Positions 7,954 to 17,139 are shown, counted from the stretch's first letter. The stretch: 55,883 nucleotides of DNA from CAYWNA01 sp964459305 (GCA_964459305.1 CAYWNA010000065.1:1-55883); one strand, 5' to 3'. The notes: generated from the letters alone by a model not told the origin. Translations and numbers: made by a program.

Positions 7954-9909
7954 ATGACGCAACGGCCCAGGCCCGCCCGTTGGACGATACTCCTCGCCGC
8001 CTGTATTCTGGCGTGCCTGGTCTGTATCGTTTTTCACCCCATTGTCATTGCGGGTTTCGAATTCGTGGAAAGCGAGGTGATTCTTCTAGTCGTCCAAAAT
8101 CCATACATTCAGGGTCTGACTTGGCAAAACCTGAAGCACATTTTCACCGCGCGGTGTATTACTAGCTACTATCCTGTCCGTACGTTGACCTATGCGATTG
8201 ACTGTCAAGTCTGGGGACTGAATCCCGCCGGGTTCAAGCTGACCAACGGCCTGATTCATCTGGCCAATGTGTTATTGGTTTTCTGGCTCATCCTTCGTTT
8301 CATTCGGCCCCGGTCTTCAACGGACAGATCATCCAAGCCGTCGTGGGATGTGTCTGTGGCGACCTTTTCCGCTGGCGTCTTTGCCGTCCATCCGGTCGTG
8401 GTGGAACCGGTGGTCTGGGTAGCTGGACGAGAAGAACTGTTGATGACCCTGGGCGCCTTGGGCTGCATTCATTTCCATCTTACCGCGCGACGCCTGGGCC
8501 GCGATGGGGGCGCGACTCTACCGGCGGTCGCCTGTCACTGTGCCGCCGCGGTTTGCTGTGCCGCGGCCTGCTTGAGCAATGCCGTGGCGGCAGTGATCCC
8601 CTTGCTGATTGTGGCCCTTGATGTATTGACCTTGGCTCGGCGGAAATGGTGGAAGATGGTGTATGGTGCTGCCCCACTTTTTGCGATCGGGGCGCTGACG
8701 CTTGTCATAAAGGGGCTTGGCCGCGGTGCCACGGTTGCCAGGGAGACCGGGTTGTTGTCGGCCGAGCGATTGATGTTGGTTCTAAATGTGTATTGGCTGA
8801 ATCTTAGGACGATTTTTTGGCCGAGAGACTTAGCGCTGACTTATGAGCCGCTGATCCCCGAGGGCTTTCTGGAGGGCGAGGTGGTTGCCGGTGGGATTGC
8901 CTTGGGTTTGACGTGTGTGGTCTTGTGGAGGCTCAGGCGATCGAAGGTGGTGCTTCTCGGCATGCTTTGGTTTGGCCTTGCCTTGGCCCCCAGTCTGCAA
9001 ATCATACCGCACCACATTCACCTAGCGGACAGATTCCTTTATCTACCGTTGGTGGGTCTCGCAGTCGCCTTGGGCGTAGGGCTGAGGCGGCTTGCGAACG
9101 CCTCGAAGCCGCGGCTGGCGGTAGGGGGCGTTCTCGCGATGGCTGTCTCATGCCTGATCATCCTGGTTACGCTGAGCGTCCGGCAAGTCCAGACCTGGCG
9201 GAACAGCGTTTCCGTGTGGGAGCGGTGCGTGAGCTTGGCTCCCAACTACGTTATTCCCCACCGGGTCCTCGCCGACAGTCTGGCAGAGCGGGGTCAGTTT
9301 GACCGGGCCATTGGGCACTACCAGACGGCACTCCGGATGGAACCCGATTACGTGGACGCACTGAGGAATTTCGCCTCCCGTCTGGTGACCTGCGAGGATG
9401 AGCAGTTGCGGGACGACAATTTGGCCATCAAGCTGGCTGAACGAGGCTGCGGCTTGACGGACTGGAAGGATATGGGGCTTCGGCGGGTTCTTGCGATGGC
9501 TTGCACTAGTCGCGCATCAACCTTGAAACGTGGCGAGCAGTTCCGGATCGCCATACAGCGCTACAAGAAAGCTGTCGCCGCAGATCCGTCTTACGAGCCG
9601 GCAGTGCTAAATTGGGCCTTCTTGCTGGCTACCTGCACCGACGAGGAGTCACGGGACCCAGAGAAAGCCGTCCAAATAGCCGAAATCGCTTGCCGGCTCA
9701 GCAAGCACAGAAATCCCCTCGGATTAAGCGTCTTGGCTACGACCTATGCCGAAGCGGGCAGACTTGATGAGGCGATCGCCGCAGCCGAGAAGGCGCTTCA
9801 AATGGCCCAAGCCGCTGGTGATCGGGGATTGACTGGGGAACTGCGATGCAGGATGAAGCTCTATCAAGATCGCATCAAGTACGGCAATCCCACAGACAGG
9901 AGTCCCTGA
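7954..9909 (+). CDS. TMTC-like multi-pass membrane protein with C-terminal TPRs (copy 2)
   Basis: 651 residues with the plan of the copies at 3530 and 30736. Many transmembrane helices run from residue 12 to about 410. TPR units follow (for example IPHRVLADSLAERGQFDRAI at about 430 and FRIAIQRYKKAVAADPSYEP at about 530). The tail starts with a LLATC..ESRD motif. The blocks TSYYPVRTLT, LANVLLVFWLILR, HPVVVEPVVWVAGREELL and IIPHHIHLADRFLYLPLVGL are nearly identical to copy 1. The first-loop acidic motif differs: FVESEV, where the other copies have FVDFDV or FVDHDV. If those aspartates are catalytic, as in GT-C enzymes, this copy may have changed activity. Its 3' side is a string of gene relics. 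Confidence 0.85.
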   Translation: MTQRPRPARWTILLAACILACLVCIVFHPIVIAGFEFVESEVILLVVQNPYIQGLTWQNLKHIFTARCITSYYPVRTLTYAIDCQVWGLNPAGFKLTNGLIHLANVLLVFWLILRFIRPRSSTDRSSKPSWDVSVATFSAGVFAVHPVVVEPVVWVAGREELLMTLGALGCIHFHLTARRLGRDGGATLPAVACHCAAAVCCAAACLSNAVAAVIPLLIVALDVLTLARRKWWKMVYGAAPLFAIGALTLVIKGLGRGATVARETGLLSAERLMLVLNVYWLNLRTIFWPRDLALTYEPLIPEGFLEGEVVAGGIALGLTCVVLWRLRRSKVVLLGMLWFGLALAPSLQIIPHHIHLADRFLYLPLVGLAVALGVGLRRLANASKPRLAVGGVLAMAVSCLIILVTLSVRQVQTWRNSVSVWERCVSLAPNYVIPHRVLADSLAERGQFDRAIGHYQTALRMEPDYVDALRNFASRLVTCEDEQLRDDNLAIKLAERGCGLTDWKDMGLRRVLAMACTSRASTLKRGEQFRIAIQRYKKAVAADPSYEPAVLNWAFLLATCTDEESRDPEKAVQIAEIACRLSKHRNPLGLSVLATTYAEAGRLDEAIAAAEKALQMAQAAGDRGLTGELRCRMKLYQDRIKYGNPTDRSP

Positions 9910-10137
9910 TCGTCTGTAGCGGCAGTTGCGTGCCGAAAGTGAGTGAAAAGGTTGGGAAAGGTCGCAAGAAAGCGCGTCGGAGGATTGTACCAGGGCCGGC
10001 GGGGTTTGGCTCCTCATCAGTTGAGATGGGCTGGATGCATGGCGGGTACCACTTGATGCCCGTGGCAAAAGCGACCCGCCCAAATGGGTCGCGTCCGAAT
10101 GGGTAGTTACCGAGCGAACTTGGTTCTACCAGCATTT

Positions 10138-10240
10138 TCAGAGCGTCGTCCAAACCAAAGCAAGAAAGAATGCCGGCATATCAAGCGGCTGGTGATCTGC
10201 CTGGATAATGGGCCTCGCAACTTCGGCTACCGAGCGCAGT
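10138..10240 (+). pseudogene. Remnant of an ISAzo13/Rhodopirellula-type transposase
   Basis: The frame reads HIKRLVICLDNGPRNFGYR followed by AQ. This resembles the DDE-domain block (LVINLDNGPxNxxxRTQ) of the ISAzo13-type family. The expected next block (YYPPYHSKYNPIERxW) is missing; the sequence runs straight into a glycosyltransferase scrap. Too short to be functional. No terminal repeats were found. Assignment is from recalled family consensus. Confidence 0.5.
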
Positions 10241-10244
10241 CCTT

Positions 10245-10651
10245 GGGTTCAACACCCAAGTTGGCGATCTCTTGCCACCAAAAGCGTGGCCACCAGAACA
10301 CTGGAGTGAGCTGGAAAGGATAGTGGAGGGCAGGTATACTGTCACCCATCAGAGCATTTGGACGATCTAGAGGGTTACGTGGATTGGATCAACACGTGTC
10401 GGTTGTTGATCACAAACGACTCCCTGGGTCTTTACCTTGGGGTCGCTCTCGGCAAGAAGGCGTTGGGGCTGTTCGGCCCGTCGCCGGTATCGGACCAGTC
10501 ACCTCACGAAAGGCTGAAAGTTCTGAGCTCGCCCGCCGAACGCGAGCATTTGCCTTGCTGCAAACCCGAATGTGTGTTGAGCAATCCGTGCATGAAGCAA
10601 GTCTCTCCTCCGATGGTTTTGATGCTATCAATAAGTGAGGGCGCCGACTGA
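10245..10651 (+). pseudogene. Frameshifted C-terminal remnant of a GT9 glycosyltransferase
   Basis: Two frames are needed. The first (10245-10370) reads GFNTQVGDLLPPKAWPPEHW and SELERIVEGRYTVTHQS, then meets a stop. The second (10358-10651) continues DLEGYVDWINTCRLLITNDS, LGLYLGVALGKKALGLFGP and a Cys-rich end (CCKPECVLSNPC). This is the C-terminal half of an ADP-heptose:LPS heptosyltransferase-like (GT9) protein with a frameshift near 10355. It lies just upstream of, and in the same direction as, the transketolase operon, which suggests the operon once had a glycosyltransferase as an earlier gene. Confidence 0.65.
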
Positions 10652-10666
10652 TCGCGAGCAGGCAGC

Positions 10667-11470
10667 ATGGCGACTGAATCCTCGACAATAGCGACAGAAA
10701 TCCGCAAGGATGTGGTCCGGATGCACCAGCGAGGCACGAACGTGGGCTCGGCCATGTCGGCAGCCGACATCCTGGCGGTGTTGTATTTCGACGTCATGAA
10801 CATCCCCTCGCCCGATGATCCGGCCAGGGACAGATTCATCCTCAGTAAGGGACACGCCGCTTCTGCCCTCTATTCCGCGCTGGCCCAGAAGGGCTTTGTC
10901 GACCGCTCGGGCTTGACGGATTACTTGGCCGATGGCAGCGCGTTGACGGTGCATCCGTCCAGGGGCAACCTGCCGGGCATTGATGTCTCCACCGGCTCCC
11001 TCGGCCACGGGCTGGCGATTGCGGTCGGCATGGGGCTGGCCGCGAAAATGGGCGCCCACACGTACCGGGTCTTTGTACTGTTGGGGTGCGGCGAGATGCA
11101 GGAGGGAACGGTCTGGGAAGGGGCCATCTTGGCGGCACGATTGAAGCTGGACAACCTGACCATGATCATTGACGCCAACAACCTGCAGGGATACGGCCGG
11201 GCGCAGGATATCCAGCCCATCGAGACGTTTTCGCCGAAGTTGAGGGCCTTTGGCTGGGGTGTTCAGGAAGTCGACGGGCACAATCACGAGGAGTTGAGTG
11301 CAGCTTTCGCCGGGGCTCCGTTCGAAACAGGCAGACCCTCGGTGGTAATCGCCCATACGGTTAAGGGAAAAGGCGTGGCGGAGATGGAAGACAGGTTGGG
11401 CTGGCAGTACTTCTCCGTGCCTGCCGAGAAAGTCCAGCCGTTCCTTGACGAAATCGACCGACAAAAATGA
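10667..11470 (+). CDS. Transketolase, N-terminal (TPP-binding) subunit
   Basis: 267 residues. With the next gene it should form a two-subunit transketolase, transferring a two-carbon ketol unit with thiamine diphosphate. Visible blocks: SKGHAASALYSALAQKGFV (about 63-81), HPSRGNLPGIDVSTGSLGHG (about 99-118), GEMQEGTVWEGAILAARLKL (about 147-166) and DANNLQGYG (about 174-182). The thiamine/Mg motif, normally GDGE, reads GCGE at about residues 145-148; loss of this aspartate is unusual. The stop overlaps the next start (ATGA). The operon context (DegT aminotransferase, amidinotransferase, GT2) points to special sugar or cyclitol synthesis rather than the pentose phosphate cycle. Confidence 0.9.
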   Translation: MATESSTIATEIRKDVVRMHQRGTNVGSAMSAADILAVLYFDVMNIPSPDDPARDRFILSKGHAASALYSALAQKGFVDRSGLTDYLADGSALTVHPSRGNLPGIDVSTGSLGHGLAIAVGMGLAAKMGAHTYRVFVLLGCGEMQEGTVWEGAILAARLKLDNLTMIIDANNLQGYGRAQDIQPIETFSPKLRAFGWGVQEVDGHNHEELSAAFAGAPFETGRPSVVIAHTVKGKGVAEMEDRLGWQYFSVPAEKVQPFLDEIDRQK

Positions 11471-12387
11471 GACAAGCGTTGGTCAGAAAACTGACAGAAC
11501 GGATGTCGCACGATGATACGATCTTCGTGCTGACGGCCGACACCGGCTTTCACGTACTCGACGAATTCCAGAAGCAGTTTCCCGACCGTTATCTGAACAT
11601 CGGGATTTCCGAGGCGGGCATGATCGGCATGGCTTCGGGGCTGGCGCTCAGCGGGATGCAAGTGTTTGTGTACGGGATCGCCCCCTTCGTGACGATGCGT
11701 TGCTTCGAACAGGTACGCAATGACCTCTGCTACCCTATTCTTCCTGTCAGAATCGTCGGCGTTGGGGCTGGCCTGACATACGGCCCGGCCGGCATGACCC
11801 ATCATTCGATCGAAGACATTGCCGTGATGACTTGCTTGCCGAATATGACGGTCGTATGTCCGGGTGACCCGCCAGAGGTGGAGAAGGCGGTGGAAGCTTC
11901 GATGAGCCTACCGGGGCCATGTTACTTGCGGCTAGGGAAGAGCGGCGAACCGTTGGTCCACGCCACGCCGCCGTCTGCCTTCACGATCGGCAAAGGTATA
12001 CGGATTCGGGAGGGGGAGGAACTCGCCCTGGTCGCTACCGGGAGCATGCTAGCCACGGCGGTGGATGTGTGCGAGATCCTGACCGGCAAAGGGCTGCGTC
12101 CCGAGGTAGTCAGCATGCACACCGTCAAACCGATCGACGGAGATCTCATCAGCCAACTGGCCGACAGATGTCATACGATAGCCACCATCGAAGAACACAG
12201 TATCTTTGGAGGTTTGGGGAGCGTCGTGGCACAGGTCATCGCGGATCGTGGGTTGGGCAGCAAGATGCGGCTCAAGATGTTCGGCCTGCCCGACGAGTAC
12301 GTCCATCAGGCTGGAAGCCAGGAGTACCTGCGACGCCAGTATGGGCTCGCAGCCGACCAGATTGCGGGAGGGATCCTCGATGATTAA
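11467..12387 (+). CDS. Transketolase, C-terminal subunit
   Basis: 306 residues, covering the pyrimidine-binding and C-terminal domains of transketolase. RYLNIGISEAGMIGMASGLA (about 40-59) carries the glutamate that activates the thiamine aminopyrimidine ring. GMTHHSIEDIAVM (about 113-125) matches the 'THxxxED' block. The C-terminal domain includes TIATIEEHSIFGGLGSVVAQ (about 237-256). Length fits split transketolases. It overlaps the N-subunit gene by four bases. Unlike in the partner, the key residues look intact. Confidence 0.92.
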   Translation: MRQALVRKLTERMSHDDTIFVLTADTGFHVLDEFQKQFPDRYLNIGISEAGMIGMASGLALSGMQVFVYGIAPFVTMRCFEQVRNDLCYPILPVRIVGVGAGLTYGPAGMTHHSIEDIAVMTCLPNMTVVCPGDPPEVEKAVEASMSLPGPCYLRLGKSGEPLVHATPPSAFTIGKGIRIREGEELALVATGSMLATAVDVCEILTGKGLRPEVVSMHTVKPIDGDLISQLADRCHTIATIEEHSIFGGLGSVVAQVIADRGLGSKMRLKMFGLPDEYVHQAGSQEYLRRQYGLAADQIAGGILDD

Positions 12388-12470
12388 GACATTCAAAATG
12401 GGAAAGGTGTTGGGCGTTGCAGCCTCCTTCGTCTGCACGTTGTGGGACGCTTGCGTACGATGGGAGCGAT

Positions 12471-13499
12471 ATGTCCGTTAGAGTGAATACGCATACAGAG
12501 TGGCATCCCTTGAAAGAAGTTGTTGTCGGCAGAGCCACTGGCGCTCAGATTTCAACGGTCAAGGACGAGTCGCTGCACAGCATTTGCTACGGCGACGTGC
12601 CGGATGAGAAGTTTGCACGGGTGCGAACCGGGCCGTTCCCCGAGTGGCTCATTGAGGAAGCCAACGAAGATCTGGACGCGTTCGCCGAAAAACTGACGGA
12701 ACTCGGCATACGGGTGCATCGGCCCGCAGAAGCCGACTTCACCGAGATATACGAGACCGAAGACTGGCGCGTGGACGGGTACTACGCCTATTGTCCTCGC
12801 GACACCATACTCACCGTCGGGAATCAAGCCATCGAGACGCCGATGGCGTTGAGACACCGGCAGAACGAGGCTCGCATCTACCGTCACATCGTGAACGCGG
12901 TCAAAGCTCCGCGGCCGCGCCTGCTCGACAGCATGTATGACCGGAGCACTCTTGGCGTGCCGACGCTGATGAATCACGAGCCTGCTTTCGACGCGGCCAA
13001 CTGCCTGAAGATCGGTCGAGACATCATTTACCTCGTCTCCAACACGGGCAACAACGCGGGTGCCGACTGGTTGCAGGAGCACCTTGGCCCGGGTTACAGA
13101 ATCCATCGCATCGAAGGCATCTATGTCTTCATTCACGTCGATTCGACGTTTACCATCCTTCGTCCCGGCCTCGTGCTACTGTGCCCAGCTCGGGTAAACG
13201 AAGAAAACGTTCCTGATTTCTTCCGCAGTTGGGACCGCATCTACGCGCCGGAACCCGAACCGATTCCTATCGAGGAAGGCTGGGGGGGCGCGTCGAAATG
13301 GATCGCAATGAACCTCCTGAGCATACGGGAAGACTTGGTGGCCATCGAGGAGCGTCAAGTCAGCCTGATGCGATTGCTCGCAAAGCATGGGATCGGCTCG
13401 CTACCGGTGCGCATGCGTCACACCAGAACGCTGGGCGGCGGACCTCACTGTGTCACGCTGGACCTCGTACGCGAGGGGACGCTCGATGACTATTCATGA
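12471..13499 (+). CDS. StrB/AGAT-type amidinotransferase
   Basis: 342 residues from the ATG at 12471, which follows GGGAGCG. The earlier in-frame start is unlikely because the conserved N-terminus is VNTHTEWHPLKEVVVGRATG. The family moves an amidino group from arginine to an amine (glycine in AGAT, inosamine phosphate in StrB). The catalytic triad is visible: Asp in FDAANCLKIGRDI (about 180), His in IHVDSTF (about 222) and Cys in GGGPHCVTLDLVREGTL (about 327). The second Asp of the FDAAD block is Asn here. It overlaps the next gene, an aminotransferase that could make its acceptor amine. Acceptor unknown. Confidence 0.88.
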   Translation: MSVRVNTHTEWHPLKEVVVGRATGAQISTVKDESLHSICYGDVPDEKFARVRTGPFPEWLIEEANEDLDAFAEKLTELGIRVHRPAEADFTEIYETEDWRVDGYYAYCPRDTILTVGNQAIETPMALRHRQNEARIYRHIVNAVKAPRPRLLDSMYDRSTLGVPTLMNHEPAFDAANCLKIGRDIIYLVSNTGNNAGADWLQEHLGPGYRIHRIEGIYVFIHVDSTFTILRPGLVLLCPARVNEENVPDFFRSWDRIYAPEPEPIPIEEGWGGASKWIAMNLLSIREDLVAIEERQVSLMRLLAKHGIGSLPVRMRHTRTLGGGPHCVTLDLVREGTLDDYS

Positions 13500-14650
13500 C
13501 CGAGGAGCGAATCTGCATGAAGCCTCCCCCTATTCCCTGGTGGCGAACGGACCTTGGAATCGAAGAGATACGAGGCGTCGAGCGATCGATCCGCAATCGC
13601 TGCATCAATCAGGGGCCGGTCTGCGAAGAGTTCGAACACCAGTTGGCCGAGATCCTGGACGTGCCGCACGTGGTCACGTGTAGCAATGGTTCGGCCGCGT
13701 TGGTAATGGCGATGAAGGCCTTCGGTGTGGGGCCGGGAGACGAGGTGATCGTACCGGCCATCACGTTCGTTGCCACGGCCAACGCAGCACTTCTTCTAGG
13801 TGCGAAGGTCAAGCTGGTCGACGTTCGCCGCGACAGACCCCTGATAGACCCCCTAGAAATCGAACGTGCCATATCCCCAAAGACCAAGGTGATCGTGGCG
13901 GTCCACTTGAATGGCGCAGCGTGTGATATCGAGACGATCAACGCGATGGCCGCGTGGCACGGAGTGAAGGTCATCGAGGATGCAGCCCAAGCGTTCGGAT
14001 CGCGCAACGCTCGCGGGTGCCTTGGTACGCAGACTGATGCCGGCGTTTTTTCTATGTCGATCGCTAAACTCATCACTACAGGAGAGGGTGGATTTGTGGC
14101 CGTGCGGGATGAAGCGGTTTACAGCAGACTCCTCAAGCTGCGCAACCAGGGCGTGTTGGTGGTGGCTAACAACGTGTTCGACGAGTTCGGCTTCAACTTC
14201 AGACTCAATGACATGCTGGCCGGTATTGGGATCGCCCAAGCGAGAAAATTTCCCCAAAAAACCGCCGCGGTCAATCGCGTCTATCGCTTCTACAAGGAAA
14301 AGCTCGCGGGGCTGGATTATCTTAGGATGCTCGACATCCGGACTGACCAAGGCGAACTGCCATTGTGGTCCCAGGCCCTATGCTCCGAAAGGGAGAAGGT
14401 GATTGCCCTCCTGGCGGCGCGAGGCGTGCAGGCCAATCCCGTCAACCCTTGCCTGGGCGATTCGAACCACCTGGGCAGTGCGGGCGTTTTCCCGATCGCC
14501 CGCGTGTACGCCGCCGCCGGACTGAGATTGCCTTCCGGCCCCGACCAGCCACAGGCAGACCTGGAACGGACCGTCGAGGCGCTGAATGACATCGCCAGCG
14601 AGATCCGTACGCCAGTCGAGGCGCTCTTGAAGGAGACTGATTATGCGTGA
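13496..14650 (+). CDS. DegT/DnrJ/EryC1/StrS-family PLP aminotransferase
   Basis: 384 residues. Such enzymes transaminate keto-sugars or keto-cyclitols. Visible blocks: CSNGSAALVMAMKAFGVGPG (about 62-81), DEVIVPAITFVATANA (about 82-97), EDAAQAFGS (about 161-169) and the PLP-lysine region FSMSIAKLITTGEGGFVAVR (about 184-203), with Lys at about 190. A late block FRLNDMLAGIGIAQ (about 237-250) is also typical. Its ATG overlaps the stop of the amidinotransferase (ATGA), so the two should be made in step, like the StrS-type/StrB1 chemistry of streptomycin. A second start at 13517 is possible. Confidence 0.93.
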   Translation: MTEERICMKPPPIPWWRTDLGIEEIRGVERSIRNRCINQGPVCEEFEHQLAEILDVPHVVTCSNGSAALVMAMKAFGVGPGDEVIVPAITFVATANAALLLGAKVKLVDVRRDRPLIDPLEIERAISPKTKVIVAVHLNGAACDIETINAMAAWHGVKVIEDAAQAFGSRNARGCLGTQTDAGVFSMSIAKLITTGEGGFVAVRDEAVYSRLLKLRNQGVLVVANNVFDEFGFNFRLNDMLAGIGIAQARKFPQKTAAVNRVYRFYKEKLAGLDYLRMLDIRTDQGELPLWSQALCSEREKVIALLAARGVQANPVNPCLGDSNHLGSAGVFPIARVYAAAGLRLPSGPDQPQADLERTVEALNDIASEIRTPVEALLKETDYA

Positions 14651-15149
14651 GGCCAAGGGCGCAATCTTCAGTACGCAGGACGTGCTCTCTGTCGATCAGA
14701 GTATCGTCGAGCTTCTCAAGCAGCGGGCGAAGCAGGCGGACCTTCGGCGATTTCGTCTGTGCCTGCACCACTCGACAGACGAGCCTGTTCAGGAAATGCT
14801 CATCGCAGCCTGCGGCGACGGGTACTGCCAGCCACACCGCCATCCCGGCCGGTCGGAGATGTATTTGGTGATTGAGGGAGACGTGGCAGTGTTTCTATTC
14901 GGAGAGACAGGCAAGCTGGCCGAGACCATCGAGCTTGGCCCGCCGGGCAGCGGAAAAGCGTTTTGTTGCCGCCTGTCCTCCAGCGACTGGCACATGTTAG
15001 TAATCCGCTCGCAGACCGCCGTCTACATGGAAGTGCTTAGCGGCCCGAATCCGGATGGCCGGGCCACTGAGTACGCCGCCTGGAGTCCCGAGGAGGACGA
15101 CTTGGCGGCCGTTTCTGCTTTTCTCAAGAAGCTGGGGATCGGAGACTAG
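14643..15149 (+). CDS. WbuC-family cupin protein
   Basis: 168 residues. The core RFRLCLHHSTDEPVQEMLIA, then YCQPHRHPGRSEMYLVIEGD, matches WbuC cupins, small metalloprotein-like barrels found in O-antigen clusters with unknown reaction. The His residues of PHRHPG and the Glu of SEMYLVIEG are likely metal ligands. The gene overlaps the aminotransferase by eight bases. Its presence supports a surface-glycan role for the operon. Confidence 0.8.
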   Translation: MREAKGAIFSTQDVLSVDQSIVELLKQRAKQADLRRFRLCLHHSTDEPVQEMLIAACGDGYCQPHRHPGRSEMYLVIEGDVAVFLFGETGKLAETIELGPPGSGKAFCCRLSSSDWHMLVIRSQTAVYMEVLSGPNPDGRATEYAAWSPEEDDLAAVSAFLKKLGIGD

Positions 15150-15153
15150 CGCG

Positions 15154-16233
15154 ATGAAGAACGTGTACGTCGGCAGCAAGATATTCCACTTCCCCGAGAA
15201 GCTTGCCGATCTCCAAGCTCGCCGGCAATCCGCCCCGCTGCACGTCCGCCTTAAGCCTACGAACCGGTGCAATCATAGCTGCACGTATTGCTGCTTTCGC
15301 AACGAAAACCTGTATCTCGGCGAACGCATGAACGAGGCCGACCAGATCCCACGCGAGAAAATGCAGGAGATCGTTGCCGACCTTGGCCGGATGGGTGTCC
15401 GGGCTGTAACGTTCTCCGGCGGCGGCGAGCCGCTGCTCTATCCGCACATCGTCGAGGCCATCCAGGGACTCCTGCGTGCCGGAGTCAAAGTGGCGGTCCT
15501 TACCAACGGAGCCCTGCTCAGAGGAAAGGTGGCCGAGGTCCTGGCCTGCCATGCCACGTGGATCCGAGTTTCCATGGACGCTGCAGACGCCGAAACCTAC
15601 GCGAGAAACCGGCGTGTTGCGACCGGGGAATTCGAGAAGGTCTGCGGGAACATCCGCAACTTCAGCCGCATCAGCGATCGAACATGCGCCCTTGGCGTCA
15701 ATCTGATCGTCACGCGGGAAAACAGCGGCGACGTGGAAGCCTTCCTGAGAATGGCGAAGGAACTGGGCGCGGACCATGTCAAAGTCTCAGTGGCAGTCGT
15801 TGGGACCAGCCCCAGAGAGAACGCGGAGTACCTGACTCCGTTTTTCGACGCCGTCAAAGAGCAGCTTGCCAAGGCAACTATCGCATTGGCGGATGACTCC
15901 TTTTCGATTGTCGACAAGGTGCACCTTCCCGAATCGGTCGAGGAAGGATTCGAAAGAAGCTACCCTTCGTGCCCGTTCGCCCAGTGCTTGACTGTCATCG
16001 CAGCCGACCAAAGCGTCTACACATGCCAGGACAAGGCATATACCGAAAGCGGTCTGCTAGGTTCCATCAAGGACCGGAGCTTCGCGGAGTTGTGGGCCAG
16101 TGACGAACTGAAACAGGCTCTGCTGCGACTGGATCCAAGCTGCGAGTGCCGCCACCACTGCGTGGCACACGGCAAGAACTTGGTACTTATGGACTACTTG
16201 CAGGCCCACCCCGAACACGTGGATTTCGTATAG
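15154..16233 (+). CDS. Radical SAM protein with SPASM-type C-terminus
   Basis: 359 residues from the ATG at 15154, four bases after the preceding stop. A longer in-frame start lies inside that gene and is rejected. The iron-sulfur motif is CNHSCTYCCFRN (CxxxCxxC, about residues 33-40), followed by VTFSGGGEPLLYPHIVEAIQ (about 80-99) and an auxiliary cysteine region (CPFAQCLTVIAADQSVYTCQ, then CECRHHC). The fold fits SPASM enzymes that modify peptides or sugars by 5'-deoxyadenosyl chemistry. Substrate unknown; context suggests the amino/guanidino compound or its carrier. Confidence 0.88.
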   Translation: MKNVYVGSKIFHFPEKLADLQARRQSAPLHVRLKPTNRCNHSCTYCCFRNENLYLGERMNEADQIPREKMQEIVADLGRMGVRAVTFSGGGEPLLYPHIVEAIQGLLRAGVKVAVLTNGALLRGKVAEVLACHATWIRVSMDAADAETYARNRRVATGEFEKVCGNIRNFSRISDRTCALGVNLIVTRENSGDVEAFLRMAKELGADHVKVSVAVVGTSPRENAEYLTPFFDAVKEQLAKATIALADDSFSIVDKVHLPESVEEGFERSYPSCPFAQCLTVIAADQSVYTCQDKAYTESGLLGSIKDRSFAELWASDELKQALLRLDPSCECRHHCVAHGKNLVLMDYLQAHPEHVDFV

Positions 16234-16362
16234 ATCCGAGCCGATCGCGTAGTTATGATGGTCAGTGCAATAGGAACATGTCAGATAGCAACTCATCGCC
16301 ATCTGCACTGACAGGCCCATTCCCAGTCTTCTACTGGAAAACGGAGGTTGAGGGAAGCACGC

Positions 16363-17139
16363 ATGACTCCGCACAACTCCGTCTCCATCATCATGCCTGC
16401 TCTCAACGAGGGCGCGCGGCTGGCGGGCGCCGTTGGCGCCGCGTCCGAAGCCGCGCGCAGCCACTTCCAGGCGTACGAGATCATCGTCGTGGACGACTGC
16501 AGCCGCGACGATACGGCGCGGGTGGCCGACGAACTTGCCGCGCGCGATGAACACATCACAGTTGTGCACCGCACGGGACGCCCGTCGCTGGGGCGGGCCT
16601 TCAGGGAAGGGCTGGCGCGGGCTTCGATGGAGTACTGCACCGTCTTCCACGCGAAAGGCGACACGACCGCCGTCGAGATCGGCAAAGTGTGGGAGCAGAA
16701 AGACCGGGCCGATTTGGTCATTCCATACGTGCTCAACGCCCACGAACGCGTGTTCATACGCAAGGTCATCTCGGATGCCTTCGCCAGCTGTGTAAACCTC
16801 CTGTTCGGCCTGAAGGTTAGATACTACACGCACTTCGTGCTGTGCCGCCGCGCCCTGCTCGACCGCATCCGCATCCGCAGCAACAGCTACGCATACCAGG
16901 CCGAAATCGTGATCAAGCTGCTGCGGCTGGGATGCACTTATCACGAAGTGGGTTTGTGCGACGACTTCGCGCAGAGCGAAGAGCGGTGGCGAGCCTTCCA
17001 TCCACGCAACCTGTGGGGCGTGGCCGCCTTCCTCGTCACCACGTTCTGTGAAGTTCACCTCTCCAAGACGTATCGGCGCCCGGTCACGGGCGAGGATGAC
17101 TCCACCGTACCTGCTCTCGACGGGGATGAGCCAGCATGA
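16363..17139 (+). CDS. GT2-family (DPM1-like) glycosyltransferase
   Basis: 258 residues. The N-terminal nucleotide-sugar site VSIIMPALNEGARLAGAVGA and EIIVVDDCSRDDTARVADEL matches dolichyl-phosphate-mannose synthase-like GT2. The metal-binding block, usually DAD or PGDNE, reads FHAKGDTTAVEI (about 95-106), an atypical form. No transmembrane anchor is evident. It likely links a nucleotide-activated sugar to a lipid or acceptor in the product of this operon. It overlaps the next gene by four bases. The 130-base gap before it is the largest in the operon. Confidence 0.85.
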   Translation: MTPHNSVSIIMPALNEGARLAGAVGAASEAARSHFQAYEIIVVDDCSRDDTARVADELAARDEHITVVHRTGRPSLGRAFREGLARASMEYCTVFHAKGDTTAVEIGKVWEQKDRADLVIPYVLNAHERVFIRKVISDAFASCVNLLFGLKVRYYTHFVLCRRALLDRIRIRSNSYAYQAEIVIKLLRLGCTYHEVGLCDDFAQSEERWRAFHPRNLWGVAAFLVTTFCEVHLSKTYRRPVTGEDDSTVPALDGDEPA

